Source: VAYN01 sp964540905
GTDB lineage: Bacteria > Actinomycetota > Thermoleophilia > Solirubrobacterales > 70-9
Assembly (NCBI GenBank): GCA_964540905.1
Contig: CAZIOS010000009.1
Coordinates: 1 to 64,000, forward strand
Length of the DNA stretch: 64,000 bases
Reading direction: 5' to 3'
Both the position numbers and the translations under genes were made by a program. A model generated the notes under the pieces. That model ran no database searches and was not told the DNA's origin. It was given only the letters and a program-made list of their open reading frames with translations. Positions 6,889 to 14,455 of this stretch are shown here, piece by piece (the first letter of the stretch is position 1; every line of letters starts with the position of its first letter).

Positions 6889-9060
6889 TCAGCTCTTGTG
6901 CCCCGGGCAGGCGTCGGCGCTGAGCTTGCCGTCGATCCTGTAGACGTAGTCGGGCTGGGGGACGATTTTCGGCTCTTCGATCAGCAGCTTCAGCGCCGGG
7001 TCTTCGTGGACCCAGGCGTAGAGCGGGTAGCGGTATTCGGCCTCGGGCGAGTCCTGGGTGAACTTGCTGATGATCAGGTAGTCGTAGGCGCCGCGGTTGA
7101 TTTCGCGCTTGAAGACCGGGCAGGTGGTCGCCAGCCGGTAGGCCCCGTGGGGCCCGGGGACGCCGATGTACTGGACGTGGTTGGAGGCGTCGGCGCCGTA
7201 GAAGCCGTACTGGCCGAAGATGATCTCGCTGGAGCCGGCGATCGCGATCCGCTTGTCGTGCTGGCGCTGGGCGAACGCGTAGGCCCGCTGCGGCCCGCCT
7301 TCCTGCAGGAAGAGCGTCGTTTTCTTGTAGTGGTGGTCGACGTACTGGACCTGCTGCGCCCGCCCCAGCACCACCACCAGCAGCAGCACCGCGGCGGCGG
7401 CGCCGACCGCAACCCCGCGGCTGACCTGGCGCCGCACCCGTCCCAAGCCCAGCCCCGCCGGCACCCAGACCAGGGCCAGGGTGAGGACGATCGTGCCGAC
7501 GATGTAGCTCGGGTACCAGCGCGGCGTGGTCAGCACCGTGATCGCGTAGACCGCGGTGAGGAAGAGCAGGGTCAGCCAGGCGCGCCGGTCCGGCGCCCGC
7601 AGCGGCCGGGCGATCGGCAGCACCGCCATCGCCAGCACCAGTCCCGGCACCAGGTAGCGGGTGTTGGTGAAGAAGCCGGTCGGCGAGCCCTCCTGCCCGG
7701 CCGCGGTCAGCGGCGTGAAGACGTAGACGGCCGCGGTCAGCAGCGCCGCGGCAGCGATCACCCGCAGGATCTTGTTGCGCGAGCGCAGGGCGATGAAGAC
7801 CACGGCGGCGCCGGCGCAGATCAGGATCAGTGGCCAGAGCGGCCCGAAGGCGTTGTCGAGCTGGGGGAAGAACCAGGCGCGGTAGACCGTCGGGTTGGTC
7901 AGGTAGTGGGCGACGGCGAAGCGCGGCCGCGGGTCGAGCGGCATCTGGTTCGGGGTCGGCAGGTTGAGTGGCCCGAACTTGGTGATCGGGATCGGGTTGC
8001 CACCGGTCTTGATCGCCGCCCGCAGGTACCAGTAGCCGCCCATCAGCAGGGCCGAGAGCCCCAGCACCCAGGCGGTGGTGAGGCGCCGCCCGCGGCCGCT
8101 GAAGAGGATCACGCCGAGCGTGATCGCCGCCACCGGCACCAGGAAGGTCGTCTTCACCGAGGCGGCGAGGCCGGCGGCGATCCCGGCCATCACCAGCGGC
8201 CCCTTGTCGAGCAGCGGCGCGTCGCGCTCGGGCGTGTCCTGCACCGCCCCCTCTTCCGGCGCCCGGCGCTGGTGCCCGTTGATCAGGAAGGCGGCGAAGG
8301 CGAGCAGGAAGGCCAGCCCCATGATGTCGTTGCGCCCCTCCCCCGGCTGCGTTTCGATCATCACCCCGGAGTCGAGGACGATCGCGGCGGCGACCAGCGT
8401 CGCCGGCCCGACCTTGTAGGGGCGGCCGACGCACCAGGCGGCGAGCAGGGCGATCGCCAGCCAGACGAGGTTGATCAGTGGCGAGAGCCAGTCACTGTGG
8501 AAGAGGACGATCGCGGCGGCGTGGATCAGTTCCGAACTCTGTGGGTAGAACCAGGCCGCTAGCCGCAGCGGGTCGGTGAAGAGCAGGTGGACGGTCGAGT
8601 GTTCCTGCGCCATCCGCGCCGCGAAGGGCATGTGGTACCAGGTGGTATCGCCGCCGAACATCCCCTGGTCGAGCGCGAGCTGCGAGGGGAAGGTCCACTC
8701 GGCGACGGTGAAGGAGGCGACGCCGAGCGCGATCAGCAGCGCCGCGGTCCCCACCTTCGGCGCCGTCACTTCCTGGCCGTCGCGCGGCGCCCGGCGCCAG
8801 CCGAGCGCGGCGGCGCCGAGGCCGACGGCGATCGTGAAGACGATGATCCAGCCCAGCCGCAGGATGCTGAGCGTGCCGAGAACCTCCAGCGATATCACCA
8901 GCAGCGCGACCGCGATCGTCGCGTCGGCGAGCCGCGCCAGCGCCCCGGAGAATTCGGGCACGATCCAGCGGCGCAGCCAGTAGCCGCCGAGGCCGACCGC
9001 CGCGACGATGCCGATCACGGCGAAGCAACCGCCTATGTAGGAACCGAAGGAGGGCGCCAC
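6889..9060 (-). CDS. Large polytopic membrane protein, probable GT-C-type glycosyltransferase
   Basis: The 723-aa protein has a dozen or more hydrophobic segments in its first ~560 residues and a soluble C-terminal domain (from about YVDHHYKKTTLFLQ). After the second group of TMs a loop carries DQGMFGGDTTWYHMPFAARMAQ; an acidic first extracellular loop of this kind is typical of GT-C enzymes such as PMT/ArnT, which use polyprenyl-linked sugars. The closest match I can suggest is the uncharacterised actinobacterial GT39-like group. The GTG start follows a TAGCAT hexamer by 9 nt. Its partner pathway is not evident from neighbours (a hydrolase and msrA). Confidence 0.6.
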   Translation of the reverse strand: MAPSFGSYIGGCFAVIGIVAAVGLGGYWLRRWIVPEFSGALARLADATIAVALLVISLEVLGTLSILRLGWIIVFTIAVGLGAAALGWRRAPRDGQEVTAPKVGTAALLIALGVASFTVAEWTFPSQLALDQGMFGGDTTWYHMPFAARMAQEHSTVHLLFTDPLRLAAWFYPQSSELIHAAAIVLFHSDWLSPLINLVWLAIALLAAWCVGRPYKVGPATLVAAAIVLDSGVMIETQPGEGRNDIMGLAFLLAFAAFLINGHQRRAPEEGAVQDTPERDAPLLDKGPLVMAGIAAGLAASVKTTFLVPVAAITLGVILFSGRGRRLTTAWVLGLSALLMGGYWYLRAAIKTGGNPIPITKFGPLNLPTPNQMPLDPRPRFAVAHYLTNPTVYRAWFFPQLDNAFGPLWPLILICAGAAVVFIALRSRNKILRVIAAAALLTAAVYVFTPLTAAGQEGSPTGFFTNTRYLVPGLVLAMAVLPIARPLRAPDRRAWLTLLFLTAVYAITVLTTPRWYPSYIVGTIVLTLALVWVPAGLGLGRVRRQVSRGVAVGAAAAVLLLVVVLGRAQQVQYVDHHYKKTTLFLQEGGPQRAYAFAQRQHDKRIAIAGSSEIIFGQYGFYGADASNHVQYIGVPGPHGAYRLATTCPVFKREINRGAYDYLIISKFTQDSPEAEYRYPLYAWVHEDPALKLLIEEPKIVPQPDYVYRIDGKLSADACPGHKS

Positions 9061-9104
9061 GGGCGCGAGATGCTATTCGCCGCGCCCGCGCGGCACCGCC
9101 GCGG

Positions 9105-9782
9105 TCAGGAAGTGGCCGCCGGAATGCGGCAGGAGACGCCGGTCCCGGCCAGCCCGCAGTAGCCGTTCGGCACCTTCTGCAGGTACTGCTGGTGGTAGTC
9201 CTCGGCGTAGTAGAAGGGCCCGGCGGGCTCGACCTCGGTCGTGATCGGACCGTGCCCGGCGGCGCCCAGCTGCTCGTTGTAGGCGTCGCGCGCCATCTCC
9301 GCCGTTGCCTTCTGAGCGTCGTTGACGAAGTAGATCGCCGAGCGGTATTGGGTGCCGACGTCGTTGCCCTGGCGCATCCCCTGGGTCGGGTCGTGCTCCT
9401 CGAAGAAGACCTTGAGCAGGTCGGCGTAGGAGATCTTGGCCGGGTCGAAGGCGACCATCACCGCCTCGGCGTGACCGGTCTTGGCCGAGCAGACCTCCTC
9501 GTAGGTGGGGTTCGGCGTGGTCCCGTTCATGTAGCCGACCGCCGTCGTGTAGACGCCGTCGAGGCCCCAGAACAGGCGCTCCGCCCCCCAGAAGCAGCCG
9601 AGCGCGAAGTAGGCGACCTCGATCCCGTCCGGGAACGGCGGCCGCAGCGGCGTGCCGAGCACCGCGTGCGCCGCGGGGACGTCGAAGGCGGGCTCGCTGC
9701 GCCCGGGCAGCGCCTCCTCCGGCGCCGGCATCCGCGTCTTGTCCGAGTTCAGCATCGTCATCAGCTTTCCGAGTCTGTTCAT
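9105..9782 (-). CDS. msrA: Peptide-methionine (S)-S-oxide reductase MsrA
   Basis: MsrA reduces the S epimer of methionine sulfoxide in proteins using thioredoxin. The 225-aa product has the catalytic GCFWG motif with Cys63, the conserved HDPTQGMRQGNDVGTQYRSAI block, and two resolving cysteines (Cys209 and Cys218, NGYCGLAGTGVSC). It belongs to the longer E. coli-like form with an N-terminal extension containing ALPGR. AGGAGG lies 8 nt before ATG 9782, which fixes the start. One difference is GYMNG where most family members have GY-x-GG. Confidence 0.96.
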   Translation of the reverse strand: MNRLGKLMTMLNSDKTRMPAPEEALPGRSEPAFDVPAAHAVLGTPLRPPFPDGIEVAYFALGCFWGAERLFWGLDGVYTTAVGYMNGTTPNPTYEEVCSAKTGHAEAVMVAFDPAKISYADLLKVFFEEHDPTQGMRQGNDVGTQYRSAIYFVNDAQKATAEMARDAYNEQLGAAGHGPITTEVEPAGPFYYAEDYHQQYLQKVPNGYCGLAGTGVSCRIPAATS

Positions 9783-9888
9783 CGTCGTTTCCTCCTGCCG
9801 TAGACGTTACGGCAGCGACCTAACGAGATGGTGAACTGACCCGTGAACGTTTACTGGGGCCAGGGTCACAGCAAACGCTCACCCCCGG

Positions 9889-10824
9889 TCAGGCGCCGGC
9901 ACCGAAGTCGTACTCGACGCCGGTCAGCTCTTCGGAGACCTCCCAGAGGCGGGCCGCGGTCGCCCCGTCCCGGCCGGCCCGGGAGGGGGAGACGACGCGC
10001 GGGTAGCCGCGCTGCTCCTCGAAGCCGTCGGGGCCGATGAAGAGGCCGCCGGCGAGGTTGGGACGGGTGGCGGCGTAGAGCTCCGGCAGCGCCCCCATCT
10101 CGGCGCTCTGGGCGAGCAGGCGGTTGGTCACCGCCATGATCGTGCGGTCGAGCAGCGGTGGCGCCGCCGACTGCAGGTTGGTAGCCGCGTAGCCGGGGTG
10201 GGCGGCGAGGCTCTTTACCGTCGAGCCGGCCTCGCGCAGGCGCCGGTCGAGCTCGCGGGCGAAGAGGATGTTGGCGAGCTTCGACTGGCCGTAGGCGGTC
10301 CAGCGGAAGTAGTGGTTCTGGCGCTGCAGGTCGTCGAAGTCGATCCTGCCGATCCGGTGGGCGCCGCTGCTGAGCGTCACCACGCGGGCGTCCTCGCGCC
10401 CCTCGAGCTTGCCCAGCAGCAGCCCGGTGAGGGCGAAGTGGCCGAGGTGGTTGGTGCCGAACTGCAGCTCGAAGCCGTCGGCGGTCTGCCGCCGCGGCGG
10501 CGCCATCACGCCGGCGTTGTTGATCAGCAGGTCGAGCGAGCCGTGGGCGGCGCCATAGCGCTCGGCGAACTCGCGGATCGAGTCGAGGCTGGAGAGGTCC
10601 AGCGCCTCGACCGCGACCTTGGCAGCGGTGACGGCGGCGCGGATCGACGCGGCCGCGGCGCCGGCCTTCTCGGCGTTGCGACAGGCCAGCACCACCTCCG
10701 CCCCGGCGCCGGCCAAAGCCCGCGCCGCGACCAGCCCGAGGCCGCTGTTGGCGCCGGTGACCACGGCGGTCCGCCCCGCCTGGTCGGGGATGTCCTGCGC
10801 GGTCCAGTTCTCAGCCATCTCCAC
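9889..10824 (-). CDS. Short-chain dehydrogenase/reductase (retinol-dehydrogenase-like)
   Basis: The 311-aa protein has the classical SDR elements: TGANSGLG cofactor loop (23-30), NNAG (102-105), catalytic Ser152/153, Tyr178 and Lys182 (YGQSK). The DIPDQAGRTAVVTGANSGLG opening and an NHLGHFALTGLLL segment place it with the WW-oxidoreductase/retinol dehydrogenase-like subgroup, which usually uses NADP(H). The substrate is unknown. The start could be GTG 10824 or ATG 10818; a TACGGT hexamer lies 4 and 10 nt upstream, respectively. It is divergent from the ATC-start gene at 10856. Confidence 0.88.
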   Translation of the reverse strand: MEMAENWTAQDIPDQAGRTAVVTGANSGLGLVAARALAGAGAEVVLACRNAEKAGAAAASIRAAVTAAKVAVEALDLSSLDSIREFAERYGAAHGSLDLLINNAGVMAPPRRQTADGFELQFGTNHLGHFALTGLLLGKLEGREDARVVTLSSGAHRIGRIDFDDLQRQNHYFRWTAYGQSKLANILFARELDRRLREAGSTVKSLAAHPGYAATNLQSAAPPLLDRTIMAVTNRLLAQSAEMGALPELYAATRPNLAGGLFIGPDGFEEQRGYPRVVSPSRAGRDGATAARLWEVSEELTGVEYDFGAGA

Positions 10825-10855
10825 AAAGACCGTAGTCGATCGCTAGCGTCCAGCC

Positions 10856-11125
10856 ATCGGCTGCTTCGTCGTCCTCTTTGCCTTCATCTCGCCGCGACTG
10901 GCGCTGTTCGCGCTGTTCCTCTTCAGCGACCTGCTCAGCCGCGCCTTCGAGAGCTGGTTCGTGCCCTTCCTCGGCTTCTTCCTGCTGCCCTGGACGACGC
11001 TCGCCTACGCGGTGATGTGGAGCAGCTCCGACCGCGTCGCCGGCTTCGAGTGGTTCATCGTCGCCCTCGCCTTCCTCTTCGACCTCGGCTCCTACGCGAG
11101 CCGGCGCCGCCAGCGACGGGCCTGA
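10856..11125 (+). CDS. Small conserved membrane protein apparently initiated at ATC
   Basis: The 89-aa product (IGCFVVLFAFISPRLALFAL..., ending ASRRRQRRA) has about three hydrophobic segments and resembles a small actinobacterial membrane protein family beginning MGC-[LF] with a conserved PLLGF-x-x-LPWTTLAYA-like core. In this frame an in-frame TAG (10844-10846) is followed by only CGT, CCA and GCC before ATC, and no ATG/GTG/TTG occurs until residue 38, inside the conserved core. The family's Met aligns with the ATC codon. A TAGCGT hexamer (10844-10849) lies 6 nt upstream, matching the leaderless promoters elsewhere here. Sequencing error (ATG to ATC) is the alternative. Function unknown. Confidence 0.6.
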   Translation: MGCFVVLFAFISPRLALFALFLFSDLLSRAFESWFVPFLGFFLLPWTTLAYAVMWSSSDRVAGFEWFIVALAFLFDLGSYASRRRQRRA

Positions 11126-11143
11126 GCCGCGGCCGGCCCGGCC

Positions 11144-11407
11144 TCAGTGGGTGAACGGGTAGGAGAGGCGGACGTGTTTCTTCGAGAGCACGACGAAGGG
11201 CCGCTCGCTGACCTTGCCGTCGATCAGCGAGATGATTTCGACGTTGGTCAGCGGCACGAATTCGAGGTCGCCGCGGTTGAGCGAGTCGGAGAAACGGCTC
11301 TGGTAGCCGGCCGGCGGCAGGGTCACGTCCCCGACCACGATCTGGCGGTCGGTTTCGAACACGGCCCGTTCGACGCGCCGTTCAATGTGGTCATCCTCGT
11401 TCATCAT
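11144..11407 (-). CDS. Small conserved hypothetical protein (DUF6812-like)
   Basis: The 87-aa cytoplasmic protein reads RAVFETDRQIVVGDVTLPPA, then GYQSRFSDSLNRGDLEFVPL, and ends with FVVLSKKHVRLSYPFTH. The pattern (E-T-D-x-x-I-x-G-x-[VL]-T-L-P...SR-x-SD-x-LN...F-x-x-L) matches a small beta-rich family of unknown function that I believe is DUF6812; the name is from memory and should be checked. Two ATGs (11407, 11404) follow GGGAG closely. No functional context is given by its neighbours. Confidence 0.6.
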   Translation of the reverse strand: MMNEDDHIERRVERAVFETDRQIVVGDVTLPPAGYQSRFSDSLNRGDLEFVPLTNVEIISLIDGKVSERPFVVLSKKHVRLSYPFTH

Positions 11408-11547
11408 CTCCCGCCCTATCGGTCAAAAGGCCTACGAGCCTGAGTGGAAAAAATCTTCACTGTGCTTTCGTCCACTTGGCGCAGAGAGGAATTCGCCTCG
11501 ATCCGCCAGGCTCCTCCGGCCGGCGGACCGAAATGGTCGACCCTGGC

Positions 11548-11970
11548 CTACCGAGGGGTCGGTCCGGTGCCGCTGCGCTCCAGCAGGACCACCGGGATCT
11601 CGCGCGAGGTGCTCGCCTGGTACTCGTCGTAGCTGGGCCACTCGGCGACCATCTTGCGCCAGATCTCGGGCTTCTCCTCGGCGCTCGCGGTCCGGGCCCG
11701 GGCGCTGAAGCGGTCGCCCTTGACCTGGACCTCGACCTCCGGGTTCGCGGAGAGGTTGAGGTACCAGGCGGGCGGCTCGTCGGCGCCCCCTTTGGAGGCG
11801 ACGATCGCGAAGGCGTCGCCGTGGGGCGCGTAGATCAGCGGCGTCGTCCGCGGCTCGCCCGACTTCCGCCCCGTCGTCGTCAACAGCAGGGTCTGGGTGC
11901 CCTGCCAGTCGTGGCCCTCGGCGCCATCGGTGGCCCGGTAGCGCTCGACGTGCTCTTGGCCGAAAAGCAT
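11548..11970 (-). CDS. Deazaflavin (F420)-dependent nitroreductase-family protein (DDN family)
   Basis: The 140-aa protein has the split-barrel features of the DDN/FDOR group: LLLTTTGRKSGEPRTTPLIY, the FAIVASKGGADEPPAWYLNL cofactor-binding segment and PEVEVQV. It ends with the WRKMVAEWPSYDEYQA block typical of these enzymes. Family members use reduced F420 to reduce nitroaromatics, quinones or other acceptors. The ATG at 11970 lies 7 nt after a TACCAT hexamer (minus strand), fitting a leaderless transcript. It is divergent from the DUF1275 gene. Confidence 0.85.
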   Translation of the reverse strand: MLFGQEHVERYRATDGAEGHDWQGTQTLLLTTTGRKSGEPRTTPLIYAPHGDAFAIVASKGGADEPPAWYLNLSANPEVEVQVKGDRFSARARTASAEEKPEIWRKMVAEWPSYDEYQASTSREIPVVLLERSGTGPTPR

Positions 11971-12006
11971 GGACCGGATGGTAGACGAGCCACATAGGCT
12001 CAACCG

Positions 12007-12690
12007 GTGAGCACCGCTTCGACCAGGCACCCGCTGACCAGAGCGCTGCTGGTGCTGACCCTCACCACCGGCGTCATCGACGCCGCCAGCTACCTCGGCC
12101 TGGGCCATGTCTTCACGGCGAACATGACCGGCAACATCGTCCTGCTGGGCTTCGGGATCGCCGGCAGCGGCGGACTGCCGGTGATCGCGCCGGTGGTCTC
12201 GCTCCTCGCCTTCCTGCTCGGCTCGGCCCTCGGCGGCCGGATGACGGCGGCGCTGCCGGAGCGCACCCGCCACCTCTCGCGTTCGATGCTGATCGAGATC
12301 GGCGTCGTCCTGCTCGCCGCGGCACTGTCCCTGGTCCTCGACATCACCCCGGACCGACTCTCGGGCGACCTCGTGATCGCCCTGCTCGCCTTCGGCATGG
12401 GAGTCCGCAACGCGACCGTGCGGCGGCTCAAAGTCGCCGACCTGACCACGACCGTCCTGACGATGACGCTGACCGGCCTCGCCGCCGACTCCCCGCTCGG
12501 CGGCGGCGACGGCGAGGGCAGCTGGCGCAAGATCGCCGCGGTGCTGGCGATGCTGCTCGGGGCGATCGCGGGAGCGCTGCTGCTGAAGGTGCACCTGGCG
12601 CTCGTCCTCGCGGTCGCCGCCGCCCTCGCCATCCTCACCTGGCTCGTCTTCATCCCCGCCGCCAGCGCCGCCGAGCGGGCGCCGGACTAA
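12007..12690 (+). CDS. DUF1275 (YoaK-type) membrane protein
   Basis: The 227-aa protein has about six TM segments and the family signatures TGVIDAASYLGLGHVFTANM (TGN follows) near the N-terminus, FGMGVRNATVRRL in the middle and TTVLTMTLTGLA after it. Members are widespread and uncharacterised, possibly transporters. The GTG start follows TAGGCT by 6 nt, so a leaderless transcript is likely. Its stop overlaps the stop of the convergent DJ-1-family gene by 4 bp. Confidence 0.88.
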   Translation: MSTASTRHPLTRALLVLTLTTGVIDAASYLGLGHVFTANMTGNIVLLGFGIAGSGGLPVIAPVVSLLAFLLGSALGGRMTAALPERTRHLSRSMLIEIGVVLLAAALSLVLDITPDRLSGDLVIALLAFGMGVRNATVRRLKVADLTTTVLTMTLTGLAADSPLGGGDGEGSWRKIAAVLAMLLGAIAGALLLKVHLALVLAVAAALAILTWLVFIPAASAAERAPD

Positions 12691-13427
12691 CTCGAGAGCA
12701 TGCGGTCGAAGCGCTTGGCGAAGAGATAGGCGTCGCCGGGCCAGCGGGCCGAGAGGTAATTGCCGTCCTGCACTACGAAAGCGGGCGAGTCGTCGCCGTC
12801 GGTGCCGCGCCTGGTGCCGCGGGGGCCGCGCTCGAAGAGAGCCGGGTCGCCGAGCGCGCCGATCACCTCGTCCTCGACGTAGGTGGGATAGGTGCGGTAG
12901 TAGCGGCCCAGCCGCCAGGCCGTCAGCAGGAAGCCGCCGCGCTCCATGTACTTGGGCAGGCAGGTGCTGCGCCGGCCGGCGATGACGCTGCGGCCGCTGG
13001 CCGGGTCGATGCTCCGCGCCAGCACGATCACGCCGTGGCAGATCGCCCCGACCGGGCGCTCCAGCGCCCAGAAGGCGGCGACCTTCGCCTGCAGCTCCGC
13101 GTCGCCGAGGTACTGGCGCATCCCCTGGGCGTGGCCGCCGGGCAGGATCAGCCCGTCGAACTCAGCCGGCTCGACCTTCCCCCAGGGGACCGGGTCGCGA
13201 AAGGCCGCGTCCGCGGTCAGCTGCTCGTAGAAGGAGATCGGCTCCGGCTCGGCGCCGAGCTTGCCGAAGAGGACGCCGCCGAGCAGCTTCGGATCGCAGC
13301 TCGGCGCGCTCCCTCCCCCCTGCGTCGCGAACACGACCTCATGACCGCGGTCGCCGAGTAGGCGCCACGGCACCGCGACCTCGGTCGTATCGAAATCGCG
13401 ATCGGGCAGTGGGATCAGGACGCGCAC
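12687..13427 (-). CDS. DJ-1/PfpI-family (class I glutamine amidotransferase-like) protein
   Basis: The 246-aa protein has the nucleophile motif AICHG (Cys130-His131), an ILPGGHAQGM segment with conserved Gly-Gly, and a C-terminal block VVQDGNYLSARWPGDAYLFAK typical of the larger PfpI-like proteins. Members include glyoxalase III/deglycase-type and chaperone-type proteins; which applies here is not visible. The GTG at 13427 (VRVLIPLPDRDFD) is preferred to TTG 13454 because homologues begin at this core strand. A 25-bp palindrome lies about 150 bp upstream (13581-13605) and may be its operator. Confidence 0.8.
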   Translation of the reverse strand: MRVLIPLPDRDFDTTEVAVPWRLLGDRGHEVVFATQGGGSAPSCDPKLLGGVLFGKLGAEPEPISFYEQLTADAAFRDPVPWGKVEPAEFDGLILPGGHAQGMRQYLGDAELQAKVAAFWALERPVGAICHGVIVLARSIDPASGRSVIAGRRSTCLPKYMERGGFLLTAWRLGRYYRTYPTYVEDEVIGALGDPALFERGPRGTRRGTDGDDSPAFVVQDGNYLSARWPGDAYLFAKRFDRMLSS

Positions 13428-13580
13428 GAGGGGGCGGCAGGTTGACAGATGCAAGCGACTGCCTCAGACGATGGCAAGCACTGGAGCCGGCAGCACGGCC
13501 CGGCTCGCTCCCAGCTTCGCAGTCCTAATTCCAGACTCCGCTGGATTGGTTACGTTCTGGCGGCGTGGCCCAGCCGTCGT

Positions 13581-13605
13581 TTGAGGTCACAAATTGTGAC
13601 CTCAA
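13581..13605. promoter_or_regulatory. 25-bp near-perfect palindrome (operator-like)
   Basis: Arms TTGAGGTCACAA and TTGTGACCTCAA are exact inverted repeats of 12 bp around a single A. It lies in the 240-bp gap between the DJ-1-family gene (which reads away from it) and tRNA-Pro. The arms are AT-richer than the surroundings. There is no following T-run on either strand, so it is not an obvious terminator; a dimeric regulator site is the better reading. Confidence 0.55.
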
Positions 13606-13667
13606 AAACTTCTGCCGCAGCTTTCGTCAGCTAGACACGGCAACGCGCCGAAACTTCTTGTCTTTCA

Positions 13668-13741
13668 TCGGGGCGGCTGGATTTGAACCAGCGACCTTTC
13701 GGCCCCAAACCGAATGCTCTACCAGACTGAGCCACGCCCCG
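13668..13741 (-). tRNA. tRNA-Pro (anticodon TGG)
   Basis: The minus strand folds as a 74-nt tRNA: acceptor CGGGGCG pairs with CGCCCCG, D arm GCTC...GAGC, anticodon stem TTCGG/CCGAA with loop TTTGGGG (anticodon TGG), T arm GCTGG-TTCAAAT-CCAGC, discriminator A. CCA is not encoded. The 3' end of the HTH/endonuclease-like gene lies only 12 bp from its 5' end. Confidence 0.94.
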
Positions 13742-13753
13742 AGTTGATCGATT

Positions 13754-14392
13754 CTAGGGCCATCCGGAGCGCAGGCAATCCATCCAGGCCTGGATTCTGC
13801 AGCGCAGGTACGTGTCGGGGGTCCGGACCTGAAGCACTCCGTGGCGGGAGCGCCAAGTGCGCCCAGCCAGCTGGCCACTGTTCGACTTGCGCTGGAACTT
13901 GATCTGCTCGGGGTCGACGTCGACCACCCTCGCCCAATAGATACGAAGGGCATCCGGATCTTGGTCGGCGTGATGCTGGAACGAGTAGACGACTGGATTG
14001 GTCGCCAGACGCCGAATCCAGATTGCACCGAGGCGGACGACAGCCGGATCGGAGTTGCAGATCGAGACCACGTTGCGAGCTCTCTTGTAGCCCTCGCCGA
14101 TGTACATGCAGACGAAGTCCCTGAAGCTCGGCTCTTCGAGCAGTGTCGGATATTCGCGACGGCCCTGCTCGTAAGCCGCTTCGCGCCGACGCCGATGAAT
14201 CGCCTTGGTCACCTCGCCAGCGCGGCGCGATGCCCGACTGCGATCCTCGGTCTGACCGATCGGCAGGTCACGCACCCAGTAATAAGCGGTGGTCCGCGGC
14301 ACCGCCATCCGCTCTGCCAGCTCGTCGATGGTGAGCCGCCTCTCGACCCGCAGCTGCCGGGCCTTCTCCCTGATGTAGGCCGGATATGCCAT
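13754..14392 (-). CDS. HTH protein with LAGLIDADG-like C-terminal domain, LexA-box controlled
   Basis: The 212-aa protein has an N-terminal helix-turn-helix (about residues 20-45, LTIDELAERMAVPRTTAYYW), a basic linker (RRRREAAYEQGRREYP) and a C-terminal domain (88-208) with CMYIGEGYKRARNVVSICNS, a conserved HHADQD and a QAWMD end. The Y-x-GEG helix and following strand resemble a single LAGLIDADG module, so DNA binding or cleavage is possible, but no active nuclease can be claimed. I recall similar actinobacterial genes, often beside tRNA genes. A perfect SOS box (14403-14416) lies 10 nt upstream of the ATG and overlaps the best -10 candidate (TATGTT), so damage induction is predicted. Confidence 0.75.
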   Translation of the reverse strand: MAYPAYIREKARQLRVERRLTIDELAERMAVPRTTAYYWVRDLPIGQTEDRSRASRRAGEVTKAIHRRRREAAYEQGRREYPTLLEEPSFRDFVCMYIGEGYKRARNVVSICNSDPAVVRLGAIWIRRLATNPVVYSFQHHADQDPDALRIYWARVVDVDPEQIKFQRKSNSGQLAGRTWRSRHGVLQVRTPDTYLRCRIQAWMDCLRSGWP

Positions 14393-14402
14393 CTCTCAAT
14401 CT

Positions 14403-14416
14403 CGAACATATGTTCG
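14403..14416. promoter_or_regulatory. LexA binding site (SOS box)
   Basis: CGAACATATGTTCG is a perfect 14-bp palindrome and matches the actinobacterial/Bacillus LexA consensus CGAAC-N4-GTTCG exactly. It lies 10 nt before the minus-strand gene at 14392 and overlaps its likely -10 box. It is 39 bp before the plus-strand ATG at 14456, whose own -10 candidate is at 14442-14447, so the divergent DUF1015 gene could also be affected. Confidence 0.75.
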
Positions 14417-14455
14417 TAGACCGCTCGGACGCTAGAGCCGTTAGCGTTGTCGGCG

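Noticed and set aside
11432..11547. C-terminal continuations of frames next to the F420-type gene
   Set aside because: AT-richer intergenic sequence without start signals or protein-like composition.
13581..13605. Considered as a rho-independent terminator for tRNA-Pro
   Set aside because: No T-run follows the stem on the minus strand and the loop would be one base; operator is the better reading.
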